Origin: Undaria pinnatifida
Lineage: Eukaryota; Sar; Phaeophyceae; Laminariales; Alariaceae
Assembly (NCBI GenBank): GCA_012845835.1
Contig: JABAKD010000014.1
Location: 2,525,984-2,589,983 of the forward strand
Direction of reading: 5' to 3'
DNA length: 64,000 nucleotides
Below the pieces are notes generated by a model. That model was not told the origin of the DNA. It worked only from the letters and a program-made list of their open reading frames with translations, and ran no database searches. The position numbers were made by a program, and so were the translations under genes. Positions 21,498 to 32,497 of this stretch are shown here, piece after piece; position 1 is the stretch's first letter, and each line of letters begins with the position of its first letter.

Positions 21498-23336
21498 TTG
21501 GCCCTCGAGGGCGGACACGAGCACGTCGGCGAGAAGCTGACTCCTACCAGCAGCGTCTTCGGCAGCAGCATCCAGAGTGGTAGCATCCACGAAGACCGCG
21601 TCGAATCCCCCCCCTGCCAATCCCCGGAGTACGCCGACCACGGAAGGGCCGACCACGACAACTCGACTTCTTTTGTAGGTGGAAGCGACACGGCGAATGA
21701 TGTGCCATCGCTGAGACGGGAAGACCCGCTGCTCTCGTCGTGCAACGCGGAGATGTACCCGGCAACGCCCGAGTACAAGCGCCACTGCCACAACAGCAGC
21801 GGTAGCGGTACCAGCAGCTACCTCTCGGACTACCGCACTCCAACCACCACGGGTCGCGCAGCCGCGGGGCGCACAGAAGCAGCAGCAGCGGCAGTAGCAG
21901 CGCAACAGACCCGCCACCCTGATATCGGCAATTCGGCAGTAGAGTTTCCCTTGTCTTCGCAGGCGGAGGCACTCGCAGCGGCAGCCGTGACCGTAGCCTC
22001 TCAATCAGCTGCGGCCACGGCAATAGCGCATGGCCGGGCAATATCGGAAGAGGAGGGGGAGATGGGAAGGCGTTTTTCCGCCGGGGGGGGCGGGGGTAGC
22101 GTTAGCAGCTACGCGGCGATCATCACGCCTACGACGATCGACCAGGGCGGTAACACTGCCACCTTCGACGGCAACGCCTCGGGTTTCCCTCCGCTTCGGA
22201 GGCGTCGACGGGAAAGGTGTCCCTTTGATGATGGTGGTGGTTTTGGAATTGGCGGTGGTAGGGGGGGAGACGGGGACACGTGTGATTATGGCCTGAATTC
22301 TCCGTCGTCCTCCATGGAGCATGCGTCGGAAGGGAGGGGGGGAGCGGTGTGGACTGGGAATGCTGCGCGTGATTTGCTCGGGAGGGAACAGCAGGAGACG
22401 GTAGGATTTTCCGCCCGCGAGCAAGCAGCTGATGGGCGTCAGCTGAACGAGCACCGCGACCGACAGTACCAGCAGCAGTGCCAGCAGAACCAAAAGTACC
22501 GCAAGCAATATCAACAGCTGCAGCAGTTGCAGCAACAGAAGCGGCAGCAGCAGCAGGATCAGCAGCAGCAGCAGCAACGACAACTACAATGCAAACAGCA
22601 ATACCAACAGCAGCAGGAACAGCAGCAGCAACAACAACAACAACAACAACAACAGCAGCAGCAGCACTACCAGCAGCAGCAGCGCTACCGCAGACTCCGC
22701 GACGAAAACCCCCAGGTGCCCCTTGTGTGGCCTGAACACTCCCCTAATCTCAATCCCATCCAACCCACCCACACCACCCCCCAACGAAGCTCCATCATCA
22801 ATGCCACCGCCATCACACACATGGCTGACCTCATGGGAACACACGAACCCGCCCACAGCGAGACGGGAAGATTAGGAAAATCCACATCCCACATGACCGC
22901 GGATGACTTCAGCTCTCTTGGTGATAGAGGGGACAAAACCCACATGACTGCGGACGATCTTAGCTTGCTTGGTGAAAGAGGGGACCAAACCTACATGACC
23001 GCGGATGACCTTAGCTTGCTTGGAGAAAGGGGAGGAAAAACCGACATGACCGCGGAAGAGCTAAGCGCGCTTGGAGAGCTCGTTTTCGGAAACAGCGAGC
23101 TGTATGCTGCCGCCACGGCCGCCCACGCGAACTCAAAAGACGCCATCGACACAACCATTGTTGGTGGCGTCGGCGATGCCCTTGGGAGACATGTCGAAGG
23201 CGGGGGCGAGGTGGACGCGATGCGTTACACGGACATCGACTCCCTGTTGTGGGACGACGAGGAGGAGGAGGAAACGCGTGGTCCTTTCGCCGTGCCTAGG
23301 TTGGATTCCGACTGGTGCAACTACGAAGGGTATTGA
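21498..23336 (+). CDS. Gln-rich, acidic-tailed protein, probable 3' terminal exon
   Basis: One long open exon of 612 codons including the stop. The frame also stays open upstream to an ATG at 21,399, but the T/C-rich tract ending CTCACAG at 21,497 looks like an acceptor, so I start there. Order along the exon: Ser/Thr-rich part; Ala-rich segment; Gly-rich loops; a Gln-rich stretch near 22.46-22.69 kb with a run of about fifteen Gln; four tandem 17-residue repeats (MTADDLSLLGERG type) at 22,890-23,093; and an acidic C-terminus with DIDSLLWDDEEEEE. Gln-rich and acidic segments are typical of transcriptional activators, but there is no DNA-binding domain here. Phase 0 at its start would fit the RWP-RK exon upstream. 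No known family recognised. Confidence 0.65.
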   Translation: MALEGGHEHVGEKLTPTSSVFGSSIQSGSIHEDRVESPPCQSPEYADHGRADHDNSTSFVGGSDTANDVPSLRREDPLLSSCNAEMYPATPEYKRHCHNSSGSGTSSYLSDYRTPTTTGRAAAGRTEAAAAAVAAQQTRHPDIGNSAVEFPLSSQAEALAAAAVTVASQSAAATAIAHGRAISEEEGEMGRRFSAGGGGGSVSSYAAIITPTTIDQGGNTATFDGNASGFPPLRRRRRERCPFDDGGGFGIGGGRGGDGDTCDYGLNSPSSSMEHASEGRGGAVWTGNAARDLLGREQQETVGFSAREQAADGRQLNEHRDRQYQQQCQQNQKYRKQYQQLQQLQQQKRQQQQDQQQQQQRQLQCKQQYQQQQEQQQQQQQQQQQQQQQHYQQQQRYRRLRDENPQVPLVWPEHSPNLNPIQPTHTTPQRSSIINATAITHMADLMGTHEPAHSETGRLGKSTSHMTADDFSSLGDRGDKTHMTADDLSLLGERGDQTYMTADDLSLLGERGGKTDMTAEELSALGELVFGNSELYAAATAAHANSKDAIDTTIVGGVGDALGRHVEGGGEVDAMRYTDIDSLLWDDEEEEETRGPFAVPRLDSDWCNYEGY

Positions 23337-23370
23337 CCACCGACTGGTGCAACTACGAAGAGGATTAACC
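23337..23370 (+). repeat. Tandem copy of the coding tail
   Basis: The last coding segment, CCGACTGGTGCAACTACGAA followed by a stop, is repeated immediately downstream with a few changes. The second copy would encode DWCNYEED and a stop. It lies in the 3' UTR. Confidence 0.9.
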
Positions 23371-23613
23371 ACGGCTTTTCACGGATCATGACCCGACGCG
23401 CGGGTCGGGTCAGGAAGCTTTTAAAATCTTACGGATTGAGTCGGGTCGAGTCAGGAGGTCAGGAAGTGTTGAAAATCTCACGGGCCGGATCGGGTCAGGA
23501 GATGTTCGAAATCTCACGGGCCGGGGCGGGTCTAAGAGGTTGTCAAACCCTACACGACAGGTCGGTTCACCCTGACCCAGCCCGACCCACGAGAGGAGTG
23601 ACCCAGCCCGTGC
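23371..23613. mobile_element. MITE family E (CGGGTC-rich foldback), copy 1
   Basis: The left half repeats CGGGTCGGGTCAGGA and AAATCTCACGGGCCGG, the right half carries the inverted form (CCTGACCCAGCCCGACCC). The ends resemble those of the better copy at 51.45 kb. It abuts the duplicated coding tail and so may form the 3' UTR of the Gln-rich gene. Confidence 0.65.
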
Positions 23614-23954
23614 AATGTTCTGGTACGGATTACGCCTGGAGAGAAAGGAGCTTGCGCGAGAACGCTTTTCTGGAAATGGCGTGACGTATATACTTCTAGA
23701 CTCGGGGATGCCTGAAGAACGGAGTTGTGCGCGGATGTTTTGCGCAAAGAAGCATGTGCGTGGCAGACTCAAGAAAGAGGTTTGTGCTTCATTTCTTGGA
23801 TTGACGCTCTATAGGCAACAGCAGATTCCAGTGTTCCGAAACACTCGAATCGGGGAAAAAAAACGAAGAAAAAGTAGATGTTTTGGTATGCCGTAGCGCC
23901 GTGGGGGAGGTGCGCAGACTCCAAATTTTCCAAGGGTGTGGTGTGGTTGGAAGG
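23614..23954. other. No gene recognised
   Basis: Possible 3' flank of the Gln-rich gene. Short frames without domains. Confidence 0.45.
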
Positions 23955-24090
23955 GTAGTCACTCGTGGGTATTATACCCGAATACTTTTTTTTTTGGTTT
24001 TTTTGGTCACACTCGGGTATGTAGATACCTGGGTATGTAGGTACCCGGGTATGTAGGTACCCCGGTATTGTACCCCCAGAGTATACATAC
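23955..24090 (+). repeat. Short tandem repeat of GGGTATGTAGGTACC
   Basis: About four units of a 15-16-bp motif, each partly self-complementary, with looser copies (GGGTATTATACCCG) upstream. Confidence 0.8.
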
Positions 24091-24229
24091 TCTACTCCAC
24101 ACACCCTTGCGATGTTCCAACACGCGAGGCGAGGCGAGCCGTCGCGGAAGAAAACACGAGGTGCAGGGGAAGAAGATATCAGAATACCCACGATTATTAC
24201 ACGCTCGGCTGTGAGACTGCTGGGGAGAG

Positions 24230-24520
24230 GGAAGGGGGGTGGGGGGCTTATGGCAGGGGGGGGGAGTTCCCAAGTTGAGGAAAAAAGCGGGGTCTCTCAC
24301 CTTGTGGCAAGGGGGGGGGGGTCCCCCCCATCTTCCTGCAGGGGGAGGGGGGGGGCGTTCTCATCAACGGGGGGGGAGTCCCCCTTATGACACCACCTTG
24401 TGTCAAGGGGGGAGATCCCCCATGGGTTTGCAATAGGGGACGACGACCTCATCTACGGGGGGGGGGGGGGGGTAGCCTCATTTGGGGGGGGGCGGGGTAG
24501 CCCCATTTTTTTGTATGTAG
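24230..24520 (+). repeat. G-rich degenerate minisatellite
   Basis: Irregular units of 40-60 bp in which runs of 6-16 G alternate with TCCCCC and CTTGTGGCAAGG-like blocks. Potential for G-quadruplexes is high. Gly/Pro-rich frames on both strands are by-products. Confidence 0.7.
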
Positions 24521-25254
24521 TGGGAATAGGAAGTATTGCGCGTCTCAAACCGCCCAAAACCTCCGATAGCCAAGTCATGTTATTCTCGCGTCGTCCTTTT
24601 TAGAGCTGGTGAGAAAAGCCGGCAACGTTCCCTTAGGCACCAGAGCCGGCACAAAATCGGCAAGCTCCCTGAGTCAGCTTGAGAGGCAAGCTGAGACGGA
24701 GCTCGGTCGCTTCTTTAAAAAAAAAAACACTATGTTGTGTTTCACTTACTTGTGTTTTGTGTTCCCTGATTTGATTTGCGTTCGCTGCATCGAGCGGGGG
24801 ACCAACACCAACGGGTTTGGGCGAAGGGAGGCGTGTGTGTCTGCGGGGGGGGGGGAGGGGAGGAAGATCATTGATCATGACCACTACAATAATATTATTT
24901 CCTTTCTTCGGTTTTGGCATGGAGCCAGTCGTTTATACTAGTAGTTAGTGTAGGTATGTAGGGTCGTCATACAGCCCGTGTTTTTTGCCCCTTGCTTGAT
25001 TTAGCTTCCAACGTTTTGGTCCCTTATTCGAGTTGGCCTCCATCTTTTTGTCTCATGTTTGAACTGATTTTTAGCTGCCAGATTTTTTTTGTGCAGCGCT
25101 GTCCTTGTCACGGCCTATTTTCCAACTAGTTTATGTGTAGCGCTGTCCTCGCTACGGCTATTTGCCCTGCGAGCAGTTGCGGGGGTGACCCGGCCGACGC
25201 ATGAAAAACATGCGAAAGCTCCAGCTTGATTGACCGTCTGGTTCTCGTTTTTGT
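24521..25254. other. No gene recognised
   Basis: A CGCTGTCCT.G..ACGGC block occurs twice near 25.10-25.16 kb. No gene signal. Confidence 0.45.
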
Positions 25255-25565
25255 AGATGTTTTTTTTTTACTGCCACGTGCAATAAGTCGGCTTGAAGTC
25301 AAACGCTCTGACCTGATTGTTCGCCGAGTTTTGTTTCATTAGATGTTGTTTTCCCTGCCGCATTAACTTTGTCGGTATAAAATAAGCAAAACGTCCGGCC
25401 CTATTAAGTATCGCTTTCCGTTTTTTTATCATGTTTTTTTTTTTCCCTGCCGCATGCAATAAATCGGCTTAAGAGGCGAAAAAAAAAAGAGCACTGACAT
25501 GATTGAGCGTCGAGTCTTGTATCATTAGGCGTGTTGTTTTGGGCAGCCACACGCAATATGTCGTG
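25255..25565 (+). repeat. Degenerate tandem repeat
   Basis: About three units carrying CTGCC.C.TGCAATAA.TCGG, a TGA(C/T)(C/A)TGATTG block and GTCTTGTATCATTAG-like blocks. Confidence 0.55.
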
Positions 25566-25984
25566 CTCGGTTCCCTGTGTTCTTTTTTTTCTCTTTTGTG
25601 CATACCTGGTAGTTCCTATGAAAAACACGCAGCTTGCAAAACTCAAGTTTCGAAACGAAATCCTGAATCTAACAGCTAAGGCTGAAATGTCACATATATT
25701 TTTATGCAAACTGCGTGGGGGTATATAGGTTGTACGTATGATACGGTAATTTATTCGGAGTAGACTAGTAGGCTTTTGAGCAACTTATTTAGGTGAGTAG
25801 GAGGGGGAAGAGGTCCGTGCTCAGGGAGGGTACGGTCCGTAGATATAGTAGCGTAATTTTCTTATTTAAAGCGTTGTGCCCTTGGACATGTGGATAGAGA
25901 GGGGGGGGGGTCGTTACACCGAGTTAACCAAGTGCATACCGCCGTCGAAGGTGCATCGTCTATGCCGCGGCCCCGTGCTAGCAC
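25566..25984. other. No gene recognised
   Basis: Contains a fragment of the foldback repeat near 25.62-25.68 kb (GCAGCTTGCAAA, AGTTTCGAAACGAAATC). No coding signal. Confidence 0.45.
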
Positions 25985-26290
25985 GGTGCCCTTTGGCGCA
26001 AGGTGCCGGTATAGTGCGGTACCAATCGCTTGTCACGACCTCGCCCTGCACAGTACGGCACGCATTAAGGTACCCAACAGTGCGGGGGGCCAGTATAGTC
26101 CAGTATAGTGCGGTGCCTTGGGTCGGTATATAGTGCGGTGAAAATCGCTTGTCACAGCCTCGCCCTACCTGGTACAGAGTACCGCACGCAGTAAGTAGTG
26201 CGGGGTGCCAATACAAGGCGGTGAAAATCTCTTGTCACGGCCTCGTCCAGCAGGGTACCGTATACCTGGTACATGCAGTATCGAGCAATA
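25985..26290 (+). repeat. TAGTGCGG array with CGCTTGTCACG blocks
   Basis: Repeated AGTGCGGTGAAAATCGCTTG and CACGACCTCGCCCT blocks, the same motifs as near 5.49 kb. It looks like relics of one element family inserted or duplicated in tandem. Confidence 0.6.
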
Positions 26291-26479
26291 TTTCGGGGTC
26301 CTACGGGTTAGTGGTTGCGGGTATGATCGTCTGGCAAAACCCCCGTGCCAACAAGAGGGACCGCGACTGTACGTCAAGCCAGTTATTTGAGTTCGTTGGA
26401 ACTTAGGACAGAAGAGAAGACCGCGGTTGAGTTGACCAGCACGGTCTGCCCCCGTCGTCCATGCTGCGTAGGCGATCAT

Positions 26480-26712
26480 AATGGTCCCTCTATTGTGCCC
26501 GTGTGTCCAAGCCGGAACTAACCGCACTATAGCGGCAACTGGCACTAGGGAAGAAACCGGCACCACAGCGGCAACCTGCACTATAGCCGCAACCGGCACC
26601 ACTCCACCATACCGTGGCTGCTGGTTTGTTCTCATGTGTGCCAAACGATTTCGCGGGTACTAAAGCAGGCGACCGGCAACCACTCAACCTGCAGCATACA
26701 GGGACCACTATG
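26480..26712. mobile_element. MITE family D, copy 1
   Basis: The left end reads ATGGTCCCTCTATTGTGCC and the right end is complementary (CAGGGACCACTATGG). The interior is rich in GCACTATAGCGGCAAC. It is related in motif to family C. No coding. Confidence 0.6.
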
Positions 26713-26984
26713 GTACATCGAAATTTTCGTGGCAACTTATTGAAGTCATGGCCGCCAAAAGCTGGGGGGAAGCGTAATTTCGCGACCAGGTAGTGGCGGG
26801 GGTGGGGATAAGCTGATATTTAGACACCGTAACGATTTGGAGCGACCGCAGGCGTTAGGCTCGTCGTTAGTGATGGTGTTCCCTCAAGAAAAGACAGTGG
26901 AGAGACTCGAGAGGGCATCGAATGTTTCGTGTCGGAGAAGTAAGTGGTGTGTATTTAGCTGTCATCGCGTTGATTCCTCTAGCT
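26713..26984. other. No gene recognised
   Basis: No gene signal or clear repeat beyond a few short frames. Confidence 0.4.
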
Positions 26985-27420
26985 ATATATACAAAGCAGA
27001 GACACATGTCAATGTCGACCTTGCTTTTTGCGTGTGATAAGCTACTTCTAGGCTGCCAACCTTTGCTTTTTTTCGCGTGATGTAGCTACGTGTAGGCGGT
27101 TAACTTTGCGTGTGGTTTTGTGGTAAGCTATGTCTAGGCTGTCATCCTGTGTCTTTTGCATGTGATGAGCTGTTCTAAGCTACCGACTGCTAAGCTATTC
27201 TGAGCTTCTTGACCCTTCGTTTTACGGGTGATAAGCTACTTGTTAGGCTGTCAACCTTGCTTTTTTTACGTGTGATTTAGCTATTCTGAGCTACGTGCCC
27301 CGCCCTTGCTTTTACGTGTGATAAGCTACTTATAGGCTGTCGTTATCAACCTTGCTCTTTGGGTGTGGCAGATAGGCCTTTCTAAGCTATCTCAACCTTA
27401 CATGTATCATGTTAAACTTA
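26985..27420 (+). repeat. Degenerate 55-65-bp tandem repeat
   Basis: About seven units around AAGCTACTT.TAGGCTGTCAA, CCTTGCTTTTT and ACGTGTGAT. Divergence between units is high, so the array is old. Confidence 0.75.
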
Positions 27421-28197
27421 TGGCGCACCACAGGAGTGAAAAAGTGCCAGTTATATTATGTGGATCGTATAGATGTGATCCTGTTACCCATGGTTCGATA
27501 TGAGGTCTTTTTATAGCGGGGATTTGTGTTCACTATTAATATAACATCCCGATAGCTTGACGTTGGGGTCACGTCATGGTTCTGCTAACTGGGTTTTGAG
27601 GTCACGATGTGGTCCTGCGTTAGCTGCGTCCCCCCCGTAAAAGCAGGTGGTCGTGATGCATGGGACATTTTTGCGGTGGAACGTTTCGTGTCAAAACAAG
27701 CGATTAGTGGGCCTCTTTTCAGCGAGCATGCGGCCGCCCACCCGTGTTATTGCAGCACGCCTTTTTCCCTGGGGTTCGATAACGTGTAGGATAATTACTG
27801 CCTCCTTGTCTTGTTGTTTTTTTTTGCAACTGTTCTTCTTGTTGGGTCCTTGTCGACTTTTGTTATGTTCATTCAGGTTTTTCTTGCGATATTTTTCAAC
27901 TTTAATAAAAATAAAGTCTGCGTTTAGATATTATAAGAAAAAGTACGCGAGAATCTTAGTCTGGAACTCTGCTTCTTCTTTTGTCGGGATTGTCTTGATG
28001 ACGCCAACTTGAATGCTGGTTTGACGCTTAATGGCATGGCTCTTGAGCAGCATCGATGTTTTTGAGTTTTACGGAAAAAAACTCTAGCGCTATACAACCC
28101 GCCCGTGCTACGTTTTGCACGCTTAAGGGTGTCCTCAAAATGCGTAGTGTGCGCTGTGTTTTGGTGTGGACGCCATTCAGTGGCGACCTATATTGCA
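27421..28197. other. No gene recognised
   Basis: The longest frame has a hydrophobic stretch but no signal, domain or splice support. Confidence 0.45.
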
Positions 28198-28330
28198 GCC
28201 GTAGTGGTCCCTCAATAGTGCCGGTTTCCTGCTATAGTGCCTGTGAAATAGCTTGGCACAGATGGGAACCATCAGTAGTGGCATTATGCGGAGTAATGTC
28301 GTTTTCCTTCACAGTGCCGATATTTCCGGC
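28198..28330 (+). mobile_element. MITE family D fragment
   Basis: Begins GTGGTCCCTCAATAGTGCCG, followed by GTGAAATAGCTTGGCACAGA. Only the left part is recognisable. Confidence 0.5.
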
Positions 28331-28474
28331 CGGCACAATGCCGGCGCTGCAGCTGGACCACAAACTGCTGTACGTTGCGTTTAGTGTTTCTGTGAAATAT
28401 TTAGGGGGGTCTATATAGCGCGCGCTTCCTTATATGTAGGGCGGGCGGGGGGGGGTACGTGTTATCAAATTAGC

Positions 28475-28870
28475 ATGCACATAGACCCTCGCGTCCCGGG
28501 AAGATCGGGACGGAGCACGTCGGGCTTTCACGGACCAGGCAGGCAGACAGTGCTCGCACGAATCGCTCGTGAGATGTTCGGTGGGTCGCATACTAAACGG
28601 CGAGTCGCACTCTGCCCACCAGAAAACCGCTTGTGCGGCGGAGTTCTGGCGCCCTGTGCGTCCAGTCTTGCATACGGATGACGGCGTCGAATGACTTCAC
28701 CTGTTTTCCCGTGTGGTCAATTTGCGAGACAATAATGTTAAGACCATGGACCCTCACATCCCTGCCATGCCGGTGTGGGCCACGTCGGGTTTTCACCGAT
28801 CAGGCAGGCTTTCCTTGCACCAATAGCTAAGCGCCGACAAGTGTTCGGTCGGCGAGTCTGAGCGGGAGCG
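28475..28870 (-). repeat. Dispersed element X, two partial copies
   Basis: The block GGTGAAAACCCGACGTGCTC with CCGTCCCGGCATAGTAGGG, seen on the plus strand near 48.2 and 63.1 kb, appears here twice in reverse orientation (about 28.48-28.60 and 28.74-28.86 kb). A G-run follows at 28.87-28.89 kb. Confidence 0.6.
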
Positions 28871-29309
28871 GGGAGGGGGGGGGGGGGGGGGGCAGTTTTC
28901 CAGGCCCGGTGTTGCATGGTCTAGTGTTTTATATGGTTGAGAGTGCCTTACCTATCGACGTCGTCACTGGTGGTGAACATCGGATATCGAACGATAATGG
29001 TTGTGAATATCAATTGTCGAGAGATAAAACGGTATGATGAGCGTCGGAAATCGAACGATAACGGTGGTGCATATCGGATATCGAACACGAATTAAGTTCG
29101 ATATACTATTTATATACGATACCGACAAGAACGAGAAATCAAAATCGATACGATTTCGATGTTCGATGCGTCGAAGCTTGTGTTCCGTACAATATTAATA
29201 TCAGTTTAAAAGAAAAAAAACGGAGACGATGCCAGAAAATGGATGGCGAACGCGCTCGATATACGATATATATCGAAACGTTCCTCGCATCGAACATATC
29301 AGCTCATTT
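28871..29309 (+). repeat. ATATCGAAC-rich repeats
   Basis: Two or three units carry CATCGGATATCGAACGATAA and a GGTGGTG block, then a patch of ATACGATATATATCGA-type short inverted repeats. Non-coding. Confidence 0.55.
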
Positions 29310-29445
29310 ACTGATGATCCGTGTGCTTCAGAGAAGACAGATCCCTGATCTATACGATCTGTCTGGCCAACAGATCATGTTGCCGGTGGGGAGCCGGGGG
29401 ATCTGAACGATTCAGCGCATGTTTCCTCCTGAAATCATCCCACGG
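29310..29445 (+). repeat. GATCTGTATGATCT dispersed repeat, copy 1
   Basis: Blocks CAGATCATGTTGCCGGTGGG and GCATGTTTCCTC match stretches near 41.28-41.48 and 52.33-52.70 kb. Class unknown. Confidence 0.6.
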
Positions 29446-30059
29446 CTGGGGTTTGAAGCGGAAGTTTCTGAGCTCGTAGCGTGATGAGCTGTAGCAAATC
29501 AGCCGAAAACATGACTTCGAAGGCGTTCACTCGCTCGCGCAATTCGACCAACACTTCCATGCACTGTAGAGTCCCCAATACAAACACACTCCAGTATACT
29601 CGTATAAATTTATCATACGAAACCGATAGTTTACACTTAACTTAAGAGAAGTCAACCGGTAACAGGTAAAAAACGCCTGCCCCCCCCAAAAGCGCAACAC
29701 CTACGGTGGGAGGACTTTATGTTACGAACGAAAACAGAACGGTCAAGGCTACGATCAGGGGGGTCGCTTTGGGGGTTTTCTTTTGCAGCAGCAGCAGCAG
29801 CAGCAGCAGCTCGGGGTCCCTTGCGCGAGTGACCCCATGTTTTATTTGCGGGGTGTTAAGGCTTCCCGCTGTTTTTGTGCTAGCGCGCATGAAACCGCAA
29901 AGGAGGAGTGGTTAGCTGCGCTGCGCCAAACAAAAATCACCCAAAGTTTTTTTTCCGATGAAAAGGTACAGAATCACCATCTAGGGTGAAACGCTCAAAA
30001 GTCGATAGTGCAAACGGGAGTGCCCCCCCTACCATAGCCTTTGGCAGGTCTTGCTCAAC
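29446..30059. other. Mixed dispersed fragments with a GCA microsatellite
   Basis: An inverted CTTCGAAGGCGTTCACTCGC block lies near 29.52 kb, eight GCA units at about 29,785-29,809, and a GCGCGAGTGACCCC hairpin-end motif near 29.83 kb. No gene. Confidence 0.5.
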
Positions 30060-30470
30060 TTATCATGGCGACAGATGTAAGATCTAATGATCTGTATGAT
30101 CTATACGAATTTATATTGAAAAATTACATAGTCACTTCTAGGGCAAACCGCTCAAACTCGATAGTGAAAAGGGGAGTACCCCCCCCCTTACCGTAGCCTT
30201 TGGCAGATCTTGCGTAACATATCATGGCGACAGATGTAGGATCTATATGATATGTATGTTCTGTATGATCTGTATGATTATATATAATATATATCATCTA
30301 CCTCTTGCTCAACATATCATGGCGACAGATCTAGGATCTATATGATCTGTATGATTTTATGTGATCTAGATTATCTAGATTATCTAGATTATCTAGATAT
30401 GATCTAGATTATCTCGACGATCTACATGATCTATATGATATGTATGATCTATATGATCTGTCTGGGTTGT
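30060..30470 (+). repeat. GATCTATATGATCTG short-period repeat
   Basis: Two copies of a CATATCATGGCGACAGATGTAG-type block (kept short here) are followed by runs of GATCTNNATGATCTG and four tandem CTAGATTAT units near 30.36-30.40 kb. Confidence 0.75.
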
Positions 30471-31245
30471 GTGGAAAGTTCGATATGTATTCTCGCCCTG
30501 GAATTTCTTCAGGGCTTCTGCTGCTAAACCCTACCCCGAAAGAATGTTCTCGTTACACGCCGTGTTTATAATAGTACTTTCGGTCGGAATCTCGAATCTC
30601 GACATTCAATTGTCCCCCCCCCCCCCCCCCCCCACCACCAGCCAAGGGAGGACAATTGCACAAGCCCAATTTAGAATTCCATGACGGCTATAAATTAACG
30701 TGAATACAAGCTCCTGACCTTTTTGAAGTATCGCCCCCCCTCCCAAAGAGAGCGCACCCATTTCATGCACCGCCGTAGTCGTACGACCATAGGTCCTCGC
30801 ATCACTGAGGTGAAGGGGGTGTACTCATCCCATGCATAGCTGCAATTGCATGCCCGTAAAATAATGCCTGGGGCGGGGGGGAGAACTGAAATTCAATGTT
30901 CGAGATCCCGAAAATACTGTTTTACATTGGCTTTGCTCCTTGTAGTATGCCGTGCTCGCCACTCCACACAATAAGCCATGCTCTTTATTCCATGTAACAA
31001 GCGTGCTCGTTACTCCAGTAGTTACGGCGAGGTCGAGTTACTTTGTTCAGTGTACGACAATGTCCAAATGTCCCTTTTGAATAAACTTGGTGGTTAACAC
31101 CTGTTTGGCAGATTTAACTTGCTCCCGCCGCGTCCGACGAAGTCGTAGCAGAGCCATCCCACGCTACGAAGTGACGAAGGGGTGCAGCAGTAGCTTCTGA
31201 GCTCTTAGCATGAGGAGCTAGCTCCATATCTCACCCGACACGTTC
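30471..31245. other. No gene recognised; long C-run
   Basis: A run of about 20 C lies near 30,612-30,633. A short repeat of CCATG..TACTCC type occurs near 30.95-31.02 kb. No gene. Confidence 0.45.
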
Positions 31246-31506
31246 TTCGATAGAGATATACCCTTTTTTGGCGTTTTTTTTCTGAAATGACAGGTATTCT
31301 TAACCCAAAACCGTCGGAAATTGCTTTTTTCATGGGGGGCGGGATGATTCTTGCTGCATACCTAAGACATGGGATTTTCCATCCGGTATGATGACGCAGT
31401 TTTGTTTTTCTCCAAAATCGGTTTTTGGGAAAAGGTATCTTAAGCTCCCAAAGCGAAGGACCTCAGAAAAAAAAACGTGGTGAATGTACACCTCTGTCGA
31501 AGCACG
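31246..31506 (+). mobile_element. MITE family A copy
   Basis: Left end CGATAGAGATATACCC and right end GTACACCTCTGTCGAAGCA are inverted. The interior order is the family's: TTAACCCAAAACCGTCGG, ATGGGATTTTCCATCCGGTA, GGTATCTTAAGCTCC. Confidence 0.75.
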
Positions 31507-31679
31507 CGCGGCCCAAAGGCATTATTTCCCGCAAAACTCGACCAAAAACTTATATGCGCTAGTCCCAAAAGAGAGAGATAACGATAAAATATTGTGATAA
31601 CCGATAGATTCACACTGAAGGAGCTCAACCGGTTATAAAACGCCTGTCCTAGACAGTGCAAAGCCCCTGCCGTGGGATG

Positions 31680-32075
31680 ACTCACCATGAATTTCACATA
31701 TGCACATTTTTTCTGGAAAAAGGGCAAGAAGCGACCGTTTCTTGGGGTGAGACGGACCCCAAATTGTGTTGTTGTTGTTGTTGCCAAACGCGCAACGTTA
31801 TCACCACTTGACGACCCATGCGTAGACGGCGCTGACTATGGGTCATCAGTGGGTATGCGGCACATTTTATAGTAAATGCCCATGAAGAACGCCTGTTGAG
31901 CTCAAATCTCTTTATCGTGGATTTTTAATATGCACTCTTCCTTGAAGAAAGGCAAGAAGGATTCTTGGGGTGAGAGATGGACCCTGAATTGTGCTTTTGT
32001 TGAAACGTGCAGCATACCCGGGTAAGCTGACTACGGGTCAGTGGGTATGCCGCATATTTAACTAATTCCCAGGCA
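31680..32075 (+). repeat. Tandem duplication of a roughly 225-bp unit
   Basis: The blocks ATATGCAC, AGGGCAAGAAG, TTCTTGGGGTGAGA, GTTGTTG and GGGTCATCAGTGGGTATG occur in the same order from 31.69 and from 31.93 kb. Confidence 0.75.
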
Positions 32076-32093
32076 GAATCGGCTGGCGACGTG

Positions 32094-32352
32094 TGCTACG
32101 ATAGCGGTACACCTACCTTTTTTTTCTAATACTACCCCTCAATTTGGGAGCTTAAGACATGTCCTTCTTAACCCAAAAAGTGGTTTGAAGAAAAATCAAA
32201 ACTGCTACCCGGATGAAAAATCCCATTGGCCTGTGGGTACACAACAAAAATCATGCAACAAAACAAATTTCGCATTTCCGACGATTTTGGGTTAAGGAGC
32301 CCCGTCATTCAGAAAAAACTTTCGCCAAAAAAAGGTATACCTCTATCGTAGA
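32094..32352 (-). mobile_element. MITE family A copy
   Basis: Ends GCTACGATAGCGGTACACC and GGTATACCTCTATCGTAG are inverted. The interior matches the family in reverse orientation. Confidence 0.75.
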
Positions 32353-32497
32353 ATACGTCGTAAAACGAAACAACGATCTACGGTAGTAATATTACCCCGC
32401 CCGTCGAGGGTAAGAATGCGAGATGCTGTTTTTCAAGGGGTAGATTTCCTACTCGAGGAAGGGTATATGCCGTACACCAGCTTGAGGACAATAGCGC

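Noticed and set aside
21492-22583. Minus-strand frames of 165-192 codons with poly-Leu/Ala
   Set aside because: Shadows of the Gln-rich coding exon; CAG runs read backwards give Leu runs.
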